From: Setophaga petechia
Lineage: Eukaryota > Chordata > Aves > Passeriformes > Parulidae
Direction: 5' to 3'
Assembly (NCBI GenBank): GCA_024362935.1
Contig: JANCRA010000168.1
Location: 310,001-374,000, forward strand
Length of the DNA: 64,000 nucleotides
Part shown: positions 1 to 10,173 of the stretch, one piece after another
Layout: every line of letters begins with the position of its first letter
Position numbering within the stretch: position 1 is the first letter of the stretch
Translations under genes and position numbers: made by a program
The notes under the pieces: model-generated
The model's input: only the letters and a program-made list of their open reading frames with translations
Databases searched by the model: none
Told to the model about the DNA's origin: nothing

Positions 1-305
1 GTATTTGTGATTGCAATATGTGTGGAAACCAACCATGGGACACTTTTAAAGTCGTATTCTAAAAGTAACTGAGGAAAGTAAAGCATGGAAGAAGGTCTTT
101 GAACCTATCCTTTGTTCATAATAAACCTTTTTAAATCTTAAGTTGATTTAGGAACATTTGAATTATAGCTTTGAGGATGTTGCTTTTTGACAGGAACTTT
201 CTTTTTGGAGTTAAGCCTTAAAGAGTTTTGCAGTAATAACCTTTTGAAGTATAATTTTAGAATATTGCTTGTAGTAAGGATCTTTGAAACTATAGCTTTA
301 GAATA
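1..305. other. AT-rich flank, no gene seen
   Basis: No credible ORF is visible. There is an AATAAA-like motif near 119-124 and two related short phrases containing TATAGCTTT (about 166 and 292), but no family is recognised. It ends where the A-family LTR begins with TGTGAAAA. It could be the genomic flank of provirus A or a remnant of another element. Confidence 0.5.
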
Positions 306-918
306 TGTGAAAAATGCATGTATTTTATGATTGGCTTTTTGCAAATATTAAAATGAATATTATATGTGTGGTGTTAGGAAGTAATGCTGTATTAATTCTC
401 TTAAGTACTGTGTTAAATATAGTTTTAGGTTATAAAAATTGTTAAAATAGAAACTGTGCTATGTAGGATGCTTTGTTTAACAGAAAGGACTTGCAGTGAG
501 ATAGCAGCCACAGGACACCTAAATCTTTCAGAGAAAAGGAATTTATTGCCTTCTTATCAGAAGAAACTAACTTCTTCCCGCCTCGAAGGTGCTGTTAGGA
601 TTAGAAGGAAGAAGTTGACACTGACCAGACAGAATCCTGTGTTTGAATGGAATTTATGCATCATGTATGAAGTGTACGAATATGGAATGGGCTGTTGTTC
701 TTAAGGGTTAATTTTTTGTTGGCAGGGGTCCTTTTTCAGGCTCGTGATGCCCAGAAAAAGGTACCCGAACATCCATAACTCTTTGCTTTTATTGTCTCAT
801 ATTGTCCTAATTTAAATTGTCCAAATCATTATGACTCTAATTGTATTACTATTTTTATGACAATTTTATTACTATTAAACTTTTAACAATTTCAAAAGCA
901 AGTTATTGGTTTTTCACA
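306..918 (+). repeat. 5' LTR of provirus A
   Basis: It starts TGTGAAAAAT and ends TTTTTCACA, a near-perfect terminal inverted repeat. It is closely related over its full length to 28279-28893 and, in reverse, to 29786-30400. An 82-codon ORF at 456-704 recurs in all three copies, but it is a by-product of LTR sequence, not a gene. Confidence 0.85.
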
Positions 919-921
919 ATT

Positions 922-939
922 TGCTAGCAGAGGATGGTT
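922..939 (+). promoter_or_regulatory. Primer-binding site, initiator-Met tRNA-like
   Basis: Three bases after the LTR end, TGCTAGCAGAGGATGGTT matches the complement of the 3' end of vertebrate initiator tRNA-Met at all but one position (TGC for TGG). A tRNA-iMet primer is uncommon among gammaretrovirus-like ERVs and fixes the + orientation of provirus A. Confidence 0.7.
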
Positions 940-1440
940 ACTAACACCTCGCTGCCGGTGCTTTAGGAGAGTCAGAGTGGGGAAGGCGCGCCCTGCCCTC
1001 TTTGGCAGCCTCGCTCTGTTTCCCCTGAAGTGGCCGACAGACACAGGTTAGGATCGGTGGACAAAAGGAGGCAATAAAACCAAGAGAAGGGAAAAAGGCT
1101 CCCTACAACCGCGGTAATTGGCCCCCTAAGACTAGCAGTGCGCACGAAGAACCCGGGAAGGAAAAAGGATTGGTGAGTATTTCTCGGGGGGGGCAGGTAT
1201 GGGGGGATGAATGTGTGTGAATGAGAGGCGGGCTGGTTGTCCCAGACCTGCCAAGGGAGTGCGGAGTCTCCCATGCTGCATTTCCGTCTTGTCTCGAGAA
1301 AAACGGCCAGGAAAGAGACGAAGCGAGTGATAAGAGAGTGAAAGAATCCCCCGCGGTAACTGGGACTGGGTCTCAGGGAGGGGTTGGACCCCTCAGAGGT
1401 AGGGAGCAAGGTTTCCTAGCCCAATCCACTAGGAAGCAGG
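940..1440 (+). other. Leader of provirus A with a possible splice donor
   Basis: GC-rich, stop-rich sequence downstream of the primer site. A good splice-donor match (G/GTGAGTAT) lies at 1172-1179, where retroviral leaders usually carry the major donor. No coding region is credible. Confidence 0.45.
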
Positions 1441-1900
1441 ACAGGAGGGGCCCCTAAAACCTGCTGGGTTGAGGGATTTGTATTCCAAGAGCATCCAAGA
1501 GCAGGGTTGAGCAGAATTCTGTCGGAGTGAGGATATGCCCGAGAACACTCAGGGTGGGACAACACAGCTCCATTGAGGGATGAAAATTTTGCCCAACAGC
1601 ATCCGGGGTTGAACAACACAGCTAGATTGAGGGAAAAATTTTTGCCCAACAAGATCCAGGGTTGAACAACACAGCCAGATTGAGGGATAAAAAATGCCCA
1701 AGAACATCCAGGGTTGGACAACACAGCCAAACAAATTAAATGCCCAAGAGCATCTGTAGTTGTACCACACCGCTGGGTTGAGGGACAGAAAATGCCCAAG
1801 AGCATCTGGGGTTGGACAACACGGCAGCATTGAGGGAAAAATTGCCCCAAGAGCATTAGGGGTTGGATAACACAGCTGGGTTGAAGGATATCCAATAGCA
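1441..1900. repeat. Diverged ~55-65 bp tandem repeat inside provirus A
   Basis: About seven to eight degenerate copies of a unit containing GCCCAAGAGCATC, GGGGTTGGACAACACAGC and GGGTTGAGGGA. Spacing between copies is roughly 55-65 bp. Minus-strand ORFs across it (1416-1920) are repeat artefacts. No host or viral function is recognised. Confidence 0.8.
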
Positions 1901-2470
1901 CCAGGACTGGCCAGTAACACCTAAACTTGTAATAGGTGATGTGAAAGTAAAAGGTACCTTATTGTTGTTCTGTGGTGTGTGAGAGTGAGACACACACAGA
2001 GTCAGCCTCAGCTTCCCGGGTAGGTGGGAAGGGGGAGGCAGTGGAAAGAGGAGTGAGTGCCCTGCACACCAGGCCGCAGCTCCCGGGTAGGTGGGGGCTG
2101 CTGGGCCGAAGAGGAGTGAGTGGCCTGCGAACCAAGCTAGCGTTCCCTGGGCGTGTGAGGGGCCGCAGTTAAAGAGTGTGAAAGACACGCAGACAGCCCC
2201 ACAGGTGAACGGGCACCGGAGGCGACCCGAGTCAGGGCCCTTCCAGGAGGCCCGGAGATACTGGGACCTAGAGGCCAACCCCAAGGCGAAGGGGGGGCCA
2301 CAGAGACCTGTGATTTTCTGGCAATAAAGATCCACTTTGTGTCTTGAGGGTGTGAAAGAATGTGTAAGGGTGAATGAGAAATAAAAGTGAGTGAATGTAA
2401 ATGAATGAAAGTATAATTATAATATATAATATAATGAGTAATGTGGATTGTGCATTTTAAGCCTTACCAT
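1901..2470 (+). other. Non-coding leader-like segment of A
   Basis: Mixed GC-rich block (1975-2320), with a partly repeated unit containing CAGCTCCCGGGTAGGTG, followed by an AT-rich block with many GTGAATG phrases. It ends before the recognisable pol remnant. An AATAAA at about 2322-2327 could be a polyadenylation signal. No gene is seen. Confidence 0.4.
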
Positions 2471-2479
2471 ATCTCCTTG

Positions 2480-3085
2480 GAGGGAGGTATATTGTATTGA
2501 AAAGCAGTGTGAGAAAAAGGGTTTTTTGGGTGTAAGTAGTTGAAAGAGAAGTGGTATTTAAGTTATCAGTAAAAAGTGAAAAACAAAGATTAGTAAATGA
2601 GAAACTAATTTTAGAAGTTTTAAAGGCATTAAAATTACCTAAGAGAGACAGCTATACTACCTACTAAGGGACACCAAAAGGTAAAGATCCCAGAACTAAG
2701 GGGAAATAATTTGGCAGATCAGGAAGCTAAAGATGCAGCAGAAAATGGAGCTGAAAGAGTTAATATTAACCCAAATGAGGAAAAATTGGAAATTCCAAAG
2801 TTTAGGGAAGCAAAAAAGGGGAATTAATACAAGATCGGTGCCAAACAAGATAAAACGGGGAAATAGAAACATCTTGATGGAAGACAATTAGATAATAAAA
2901 CGCTTACTAGGGAATAGCAGAGGACATGTATGAAAGAGCCTGGTGGGATACTTAGGCTTTGCGTGATTTTTTTTCTTTTTTTTTTTAAGAACTATGCGCG
3001 TATTGGGATTTTTGGAGTAGAAAAACAAGTGACTGAAAGATGTATAATTTGCCAAAGGATAAATAAAGGTGATGAGAAAAACAAC
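2480..3085 (+). pseudogene. RNase H-integrase remnant of provirus A
   Basis: Conceptual + strand frames give an RNase H C-terminal tail (GNNLADQEAKDAA at about 2700-2740) and then an integrase N-terminal zinc-binding piece (IFGVEKQV...CIICQR near 3010-3055), in the usual pol order. Many stops and frameshifts separate them. RT is not found upstream, and capsid and protease follow only after 4170, so the order relative to a normal provirus is inverted. This points to rearrangement or fusion of two proviruses. Confidence 0.55.
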
Positions 3086-3289
3086 ATGAGAAGGCCGTGA
3101 GTTAGCTCGTCGACCATTTCCAAGTATCCAAGCAGAAGTTCGGATTTGTTAAACTCTGGATTTATTAGTAAAAACGGTTTAATCCAGAAGAAAAAGAGTA
3201 TGCCACATGCTGGGGAGGGGGGAGGTTGTAAGAAAATAAAATTTTTGAAAGGCAATAAAAGAAACACGGGGCAAGTATAAAGCTGGGAA

Positions 3290-3935
3290 CAAATTACCAC
3301 ATCCATTCCCGTTTGTTCCCCACTCGTTCGCAACACACCCCCCCAGCCCCTGTGCCGGCTCCGGCCCAGTCCGTCCGTCCCAGTCCGTCTGTCCCAGTCC
3401 GGCCGCCTGTCCCGCGGCCGCTCCGTGGGCCGTGCCGGGGCTGGGGCTCTGTCCCGCCGTGTGCGCTGCGGTTCCCGCGCTGACCGCACCGAGGGGGTCC
3501 CGTCCGTCCCGTCTGTCCCAGCCCCGGCTGCCCTGACTCTGCTCGGCTCCCGCCGCTGCAGCCGGGCTCTGTCGCCTGTTCTGTCTCTGCCGGATCAGCC
3601 GCTATCAGCCATGCGGGGGCGATCCACGCTCCAGCTCGGCCTGCACCGGAACAGCCCCTCGGGCGATCCCGGCTGCAGACCCCGCCTGTGGAGCACCGAG
3701 ACTCGGAGCCGGGCCGATCCCCTCGGGCGATCCCGGCTGCAGACCCCGCCTGTGGAGCACCCAGACTCGGAGCCGTGCCGATCCCCTCGGGCGATCCCGG
3801 CTGCAGACCCCGCCTGTGGAGCACCCAGACTCGGAGCCGGGCCGATCCCCTCAGGTGATCCCGGCTGCAGACCCCGCCTGTGGAGCACCCAGACTCGGAG
3901 CCATACCGAGTGCCCCGTCCTGCCCTGAGCTCCGT
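3290..3935. other. GC-rich insert within provirus A
   Basis: A sharp composition change from AT-rich viral remnant to CpG- and C-rich DNA, returning to AT-rich sequence after about 3960. It contains GTCCGTCCC-type simple repeats (3370-3400) and a 64-bp tandem repeat. Overlapping ORFs on both strands (167 to 218 codons) have proline/arginine/glycine bias and no recognisable domain, so they are not called as genes. Its origin is unknown; it resembles captured host CpG-rich DNA more than retroviral sequence. Confidence 0.6.
3661..3915. repeat. 64-bp tandem repeat, about 4 copies
   Basis: Units begin at 3661, 3725, 3789 and 3853, each starting with a form of GGGCGATCCCGGCTGCAGAC. The first three differ by one or two bases; the fourth diverges at its end. 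The near-identity implies recent expansion. Confidence 0.9.
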
Positions 3936-4169
3936 TCCCTTGGTAACCACAGCTCCGGCTGCTCAGGGGAACTCTCTAAAGGAATCACCTTATCAAACAC
4001 TAAAAGTTCAGTTAAAAGAAAACCCTCTCCTGATTCTTCCTAAAATTACGGGAGAGAGGGTATAGAAGATAAAAATCCAAAAAGAATGGGATAAAGAGAT
4101 TGGTCTATTTCCATGAAGAGAGGTTCTCATAGAAGGGGACGGACCAGAGTTTGTAAATGCTCCTCTGAC

Positions 4170-4854
4170 TTCGTCTGAGGCCTGAAATGTTAAGAAATAT
4201 ATAAAAAGGATATTTGGAGAATCCCATAGGCATAGCTGAACAATTAGACCAATTTTTAAGTCCAAACATTTATATTGAGAAGAGATGCAGTCTGTAACGA
4301 AAACAATATTTTTCTCAGGAAGAAAAGCAATTAATCAGAGCAACTGAAATAAAAGCTTAGGAAAAAGATAATCCGCGGGGACCCTCAGAGAAGACAAAAT
4401 GCCAACTCTACCACCTGAGTGGGGTTAAAATAATGAGGAGGGGAGTAAATACATGAATAATTATCATAATTACATAACCAAGAAAATAAATGAGACAGCA
4501 TATCAAAGGCAAAATGCAAAAACAAAAGGTTTTTGAGGGATAACTTTTAGAGGGAAAAGAAGAAACTCCAACTAAATAGACAAGCAAACTTAAGAGAAAT
4601 AGGAAAATGGTTCAAAGTAAGCATAAGATCTGAAAATCTTTAAAGAGAAGGGCACATAGGAGGAATAGGGAGGTCATAGGCTCTACTATTTTTTGGGGGG
4701 GACAAATACCATCTAGACACTGTGATAACTTTAAAAGTTGTTCCCCAAGAATTGGAATTTGTAATAGACACAGGGGCAGAGAGGACCTGCCTGTTAAATA
4801 TTCCAGAAAAGTTATAGTGTGTGTGAGCAAATATATAGTGAAAGTAACAGGGGC

Positions 4855-4886
<32 letters not shown>

Positions 4887-5340
4887 TAAATTTTGGTAAT
4901 TAAAGATGTAGTAATTGAGGGAAGAAACTAAAATTTAGATTGGAGATGTCTTATTGGTCCCAGGGACAGGTAGCAATTTATTGAGACTACCTAGATTATT
5001 AAAATATTATAGATTATAGATTGAGGGGTACACACAGGTAGCAAAATTTGTGTATGAAAAATTGACAGAAGGAGATGGTATAAAACGGACCAAAGAAGAT
5101 ACTTTTAAATTAAAAGAGTTAAGTTAAAACTAGTCTAAGTTCCAGTTTTGAGCTTACCCTTGTTTGAAAAAATCCTTTATCACTCATACATAAATACAGA
5201 AAATGGAGTAGCTCATAAAATTTTAATTCAGGAGTGCAGAAGAGTAAAAGAATTACTAGTAGCTTACATATCAAAGATGTTAGGCTCAGTAGGCCACAGC
5301 TAGCCAGTATGTATTTAAGTTATCTAGTAAAAGAAAGTTG
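4170..5340 (+). pseudogene. gag-protease-RT remnant of provirus A
   Basis: Broken + strand frames show a capsid piece (LENPIGIAEQLDQFL near 4212-4258), related to the capsid of provirus B, then a protease active-site piece (VIDTGAERT near 4760), then an RT connection piece (AKFVYEKLTEGDGI near 5040-5085). Stops and frameshifts are dense and much of RT is missing. A 28-A run interrupts the region after the protease motif. Confidence 0.6.
4855..4882 (+). repeat. Poly(A) run, 28 bp
   Basis: Uninterrupted A run just after the protease remnant of A. Similar long runs lie in gag of B, gag of C and the internal region of D. Confidence 0.95.
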
Positions 5341-5559
5341 TAAGTTTACTTTTGGAAGTAAATTAGTTAGGTTCACCTCGTGCCGTCTGAGGTGGGTTGA
5401 ATAAGAAAAAAAAAAAAGGTAACAAGAGAAGAAAGAGAGAAGTTGAAGTAGGGAGGTGGTTAAGAAACTCTGAGATGTTGGAATGTGAAGTGATAACATC
5501 TTTATGCTAGAAGAGAGCAGAAGTGTGAATGGGGTTTTTTGCATGAAAGGTAGGGAAGT

Positions 5560-6130
5560 GTCTTAGCACATGGTTGTTAGGAGGTTATTCAGTGCCGAAC
5601 TGAGGTTCAGAGGGAGTTTAGCAGAACGGGCCCTCCTCGAACAGAAAAGAGGATAAGTTGCCTGGAGAAAGACAAAGAATGTCAGGAGCACCTGGGGACG
5701 CCAAGTTTGGGGCTGTCGAGGTTGGGAGGTGTCTGAGCGCTCCCTGCGAGCGGCGGGGTCTCGGGGCTGCGGCAGGGACCGATCCATGGCGGTGACCCGG
5801 CGGCGGTGCTGGCAGCACAGGACACAGGTTTGCCGGGCAGGAGCGGGCTGGCTCCGTGGCGGAACTGCCGGGGGGCTCCCAGACTGTCGGGGTCCCGAGT
5901 CCAGGATGGCAGCGTCAGGCCGGTAAGTGAGCAGAGAGAGAGAAGGAAAGAGAGAGAGAGAGAAGGAGAGAGAGAGAGGGCAAAAGGAACCCAGGGCAGG
6001 TCCCAGGGTCCCCATGCCCGGGGCTACTCTCCCCTGCTCCGGCCCTGCAGCCGAGGGGCAGCACGGGGGGAAGGGCGAAGAACAGCATCGACAGCAAGGC
6101 TGTGAAGAGAGGGGGAGGGAGGCCAGCACT
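5560..6130. other. GC-rich segment with strong splice donor and purine tract
   Basis: Another GC-rich block in provirus A (about 5690-6080). A strong splice-donor match CCG/GTAAGTGAG lies after 5922 and is followed by a (GA)n-rich tract (5928-5979). A short + ORF (5729-5926) ends in the donor itself. It looks like a CpG-rich exon or promoter, but no protein is recognised and I do not call it a gene. Confidence 0.45.
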
Positions 6131-6400
6131 AAAAGATAAAATCAAAGCAGAGACTGATGACTCTCCAAACCTCACAAAGTGGTTTGTTTTTCTTAAATAA
6201 GAAGGGGGTTTTTTTGTTTTTTTGTGTTTTGTTTGCTGTTAAAGAGAAAGTGTTTTCTTTCCTGAAGAAGAAGAGCCTGCTGTGGAGAAAGCTTTTAGCT
6301 AAACCCAGAAAGTTTGGAAGAAAAGCGAATAGTAAAAGTTAATGCAGTATGATCTTTCTTTTATTACTGTGCTATTAAGAAGTCCTTTCCAGGTACTAAT

Positions 6401-6865
6401 TGTAATAAGTAGCAATATGTTTGTTCATTAGTTAAATTAATAGCTGAATAATTCTTATAATATAAAAAGCAATAGTTAAATAGTTGTATTTGCTTGTAAC
6501 TGTAACAAAAGCTGACCTGGCAAGAATTGCTGAGCTTGCAGAAACGTATAGTGCTTAGAATTGCTGAGCTTGCAGAAAATGTATAGTGCTTTGGAAACAT
6601 ATGGTTGTAGTTAAGTCCTATAAGACAAAGTCCACCCAGCGAACAAAGCGGGCCCCTCTTCTCCTTCAAGACCACCAGAACAGGATACGTCATCCCGAGA
6701 GGAGAAGAAATAAAAGACCAGACCCAGAAAGGGGGGCGCGGACTTTGAGAGCAGATTTCTCTCAGTCGCCCAGCGCTGAACTTTTGCTTGTCACTGCTTG
6801 CTTTATAATCAAATAAATTCTGATTGGGAAAAGAAATTTACATGGTAAGATTCTTCCTTACAACA
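6401..6865 (+). repeat. 5' LTR of provirus B
   Basis: Starts TGTAATAAGT, ends TTACAACA. U3 carries a tandem duplication of about 35 bp (6524-6594; unit contains GAATTGCTGAGCTTGCAGAA), like the enhancer duplications of exogenous gammaretroviruses. The polyadenylation signal AATAAA is at 6812-6817 and a TATA-like AATAAAAG near 6708. It has the same length as 22983-23447. Confidence 0.92.
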
Positions 6866-6867
6866 AA

Positions 6868-6885
6868 TGGTGCCGTGACTCGGAT
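6868..6885 (+). promoter_or_regulatory. Primer-binding site, tRNA-His
   Basis: TGGTGCCGTGACTCGGAT, two bases after the LTR, is a perfect complement of the 3' end of vertebrate tRNA-His with CCA. Leader sequence with possible splice donors (GGTGAGC near 6992, GTGAGTAT near 7067) and a (GT)n microsatellite (7209-7229) follows up to gag. Confidence 0.9.
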
Positions 6886-7565
6886 CCAGGAAACGGGGCC
6901 CAGAGACTTCGGGGAGGCGCCCCCACCCCTTTTGGTGGGCTCCGGAGATCCTTGGGCCACCCGGTAACCTGGACCTGACGAACCTAAATTCGGTGAGCAA
7001 GCAAAAGAGTATACCGGTAACCCTGTAAACTTTGTGCACGAAGATCCGAGCGAAGACGCAGGACGCGTGAGTATATGGGTGAACCGCTCGGTTGGGGTTG
7101 GGATCCCAGGGCACGGTGAATGAGACGTCCAAGTGCGGACGAAGTGAAAGGGACCCTCCAGTAGTGCGGTTCTCGTAGCCCGCAAGGGAGCGAGCCACGA
7201 CCGAGGGGTTGTGTGTGTGTGTGTGTGTGGAGGTGCCTTGGAAGATGGGGCAGAAGGAAAGCAAGCCTTCTGATCCCATGGGGGAGGGCCCCCAGTTACC
7301 CTCAATACCAAAGGATAGTCCATTAGGATTAATGCTTAAGTATTGGGATGATTTTCCCTCCAGAAAGAGGAAAGATAAGGCAAAAATGATTAATTATTGT
7401 ATGGTAGTATGGGGCGGTAAGAAGCTGGAGTCAGGAAATGTATATTGGCCCCTTTTCAGATCCTCCGAGGATGGGGTCTGTCAGTGAAACAATGTGAATT
7501 CTAAAGAGCCGGTGAACCTGGAAGAGAGTGCTTATGCTAAATTATGGTTGGTAGAAAGTAATGGG

Positions 7566-7588
7566 AAAAAAAAAAAAAAAAAAAAAAA
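7566..7588 (+). repeat. Poly(A) run, 23 bp, in gag of B
   Basis: Pure A run in the matrix-to-late-domain region of gag; the reading frame differs on its two sides, so it probably marks a length-change frameshift. Confidence 0.95.
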
Positions 7589-7932
7589 GGACTAGATTGT
7601 TCCCCCTTAAGGGAAGTCAAGGGGAGGAAGACAGAAAGAAAAAGTCTTGACTAGAGGAAGAAACTCCTATTTACCCTCCCCCGTATGTACCACCAGCCCC
7701 TCCCGTACTCCTTCCAAACGTGCCTCCGACATCTGCTCCTAATCAACAGCAGGTCACGAACTCCCCGGATTGCAGGAGGCGTACTTGGAGTCAGATGAGG
7801 ACAGTAATTGATGAAGAAGAAAGCAGTGGGTTGTTCCCTCTCAGGGAAATAGCATTAGGAGGACCCCAAGCTGGGATGGGGTTTGTCACTGTCCCGTTAA
7901 ACTCGGGAGATGTGCGCGAATTTAAGAAAGAG

Positions 7933-7936
7933 ATGG
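7933..7936. repeat. Target-site duplication of provirus C (left copy)
   Basis: ATGG here and again at 15504-15507, directly outside the two C LTRs. A 4-bp duplication is typical of gammaretrovirus-type integrases. It fixes the exact insertion point in gag of B. Confidence 0.9.
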
Positions 7937-8320
7937 TGTTAGCGTTCAAAAACACATAACCACGGAGTGATTATATGCGGTGCTTTTTATTAAGAGCTCT
8001 GGGAATCGGGGTATTGCAACCCAAATCTGATTCCGACCATACATTCGAGGTGAACGTATTTTATACTCTATCGTTACATAACTTTCATGTTAATTATTAA
8101 ACTTACATTGTTCTATTGTATACGTATATTCTTACGGTATAATAATTGTACTTAATTACTAAACAATCATCACATCTACAATTATATCATTTATCATACT
8201 GCTTATGCCGGTGCAGTGTTCTGAGAAAAGTACAGAGCCTAACATCTAGTGTTCTGAGAAAAGTACAGAGCCTAACATCTTAGAGTTCTATCTTTGACAT
8301 TTTCCAGGGTTCCACTATCA
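7937..8320 (-). repeat. 3' LTR of provirus C
   Basis: On the minus strand it runs TGATAGTGG...CGCTAACA. A perfect 33-bp tandem duplication (8215-8247 and 8248-8280) lies in U3, an enhancer-like repeat. The copy at 15120-15503 has the same length, and I see no difference between them. Confidence 0.93.
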
Positions 8321-8335
8321 TTCTCCCCCCTTTGA
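8321..8335 (-). promoter_or_regulatory. Polypurine tract of provirus C
   Basis: On the minus strand CAAAGGGGGGAGAA directly precedes the LTR start TGATAG, the position of the plus-strand primer in reverse transcription. It confirms the orientation of C. Confidence 0.85.
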
Positions 8336-8395
8336 AAGCATTTTCACTTCACTATAGGTGTAAATGTTTTCACTTGATACAGTCCTTTTTATTCC

Positions 8396-10144
8396 TCAAT
8401 TTATACTTGATTCTTCAAATCCGGGGTTGATGTAAACATTGTTGTGGATGTTATCACGAACTGGAGAACCAGAGGATGGTGGGCGCGGATCTCGTGTTAG
8501 TGCTTTTATTATCTTCTGGTTCCAGGATGTTTTCTTCTGTATCTCTCCCTTTAAGATGCTGTAAACTAACCAAATTGCTAAGAATACGATTAGTAAAATT
8601 ATGACATTCTCAATGATAGATTTAATCCATGAACTCACATTCCACCTTAATCCTGTAAAGATTTTTCTTAACCAGCTTGTAGTCAAATCCTTTTGTTCTT
8701 CTTGTGCTTCATGCTCTACTTGTTTCAACTTACTGATGTCATATTCTACATTTGCAGTTACATTTGGGATATGAACGCAACAATGATCAACCTGTCCCTT
8801 TAAAAATCCACATACTCCATGCTCTTTCAGAAGTAACAAATCTAAGGCTAATCGATTTTGTAAAGTCATTTTTGTGGTGGCTTGTAATTGTATGTTTAAT
8901 TCCTTAAATCCTTCCCGGGTGACTCTTGCCAATCTACTTACCTGGCTTGTAAGTTTGTACAGCATCTCTCTACTTTTATAGTTTGCTATAGGACCAAGCA
9001 ATGACTCTAGGGCCTACTCAAATTTCACTCCACTGGAGGGTTCTTGCCAAGTGTCATCTGGATCTTCGTTGTCTAGAACTTCCCGTCTTGCTCTTATCTG
9101 CAGAAGTTCATGTTTTCCGTTAAATGGGGACTTTTTCCAAATTGGACATAAGGTTGGAAGGCCTAAAGTAATCTCCTTTACTTTCCTATCTACAGGCAGA
9201 TGTGTTGTCCAGGTACTATCACTTGCTGCCCATACAAATTGTCCTGGACTTCGGATTGTAATTCTGGTACATCCTATAACTGCTTTATAATTCACTCTGC
9301 CTTGTTTATGTTTAATCCCTCTGCAAGCACAACCAATTTGTAGGGCTATTGCCAGGGGTGGCATCTGTTTTATCTCTGCATCATCCGAAGTGCAGTCATA
9401 AGTTTTATTACATGCCTACCAACTTACTTTGTCTGCCCTCGTTCTGCTACTAGTGGCAGTATTTACTATTGCTGGATCTGTTTCATTCTCGGGGCCTTCC
9501 CACTTAATACACTAAGGGGTGTTTGCCATATATTGGAATCTTTGAAGAATACTCACAGACCACGCACTTTCTCAAGGCTCTATCTGATCTTTCCGATCCT
9601 TGGCCTCACAATTCCACACCAGAGTGGTTTCTGTAACATTTTCTGTGATCTTTTTATAGTGTGGTAAGTGGCATTGCCATTGTGTGATGCCTCCTGATTC
9701 TCCCATAGGGGTTCCTAGTATGCCATCACTTAGAATACAGTCTTTCTGGCTCAAGGGTCTCATTCATGTTCCTATTTTCTCCCAAATTTCTTTGATTACT
9801 TGCCTAGATTCGGGTACCTGTTTACATGTAATTGTTTTGTTCCCTTGTATTTCAGGTAATTTTGATGTTATGATTCTTCAATTTACTGGATCTCCTGCTG
9901 CCTTTGGTATTGGCAGGCAGGCAGTTATTCTACTGGTGTTTTGCATTTTGGCAAAATCTTTGACCAATCCAATCATTATATTCTCAGCCCGAACTGCATT
10001 AGGAACATTTATCACCTGTGTTTCTGTTTGTACTTCTCTCTTCATTCTAGAATGAAGAGTAGTTTGCTGATCATTTTGCATTCCACATCCTAAAGGCATT
10101 AATGACCATAATATTAGCACAAGCATTCTTAAAGTAAAACACAT
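8396..10144 (-). pseudogene. env of provirus C (broken)
   Basis: Envelope glycoprotein precursor. The likely start at 10144 opens a hydrophobic signal peptide (LRMLVLILWSLMPLGCG). SU is spread over several minus frames (9878-10144, 9572-9763, 9014-9364). A 201-codon ORF (8396-9001) is the TM subunit: QNRLALD immunosuppressive-type helix at residues 48-54, a cysteine motif with nine residues between C64 and C74-C75 (the usual spacing is six), and a membrane span at about 130-150 followed by a long cytoplasmic tail. An in-frame TAG lies just upstream of 9001. Several interruptions make it non-functional as a whole. Confidence 0.85.
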
Positions 10145-10173
10145 CTTATCTGTAGCCTTGTCAGTTCCACAGT

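Noticed and set aside
456..704. 82-codon ORF conserved in three LTR copies (also 28442 and 30002) as a gene
   Set aside because: Conserved because the LTR is repeated. Substitutions fall without evident codon bias and it lies inside U3/R.
3425..3928. ORFs of 167-218 codons over the 64-bp repeat as a collagen-like or proline-rich gene
   Set aside because: Openness on both strands and a repeat period of 64, not a multiple of three, so the frame changes between units.
5729..5926. GC-rich ORF ending at a strong splice donor as a captured host exon
   Set aside because: Only 65 codons, no recognised protein and no matching acceptor; kept as a noted feature without a gene call.
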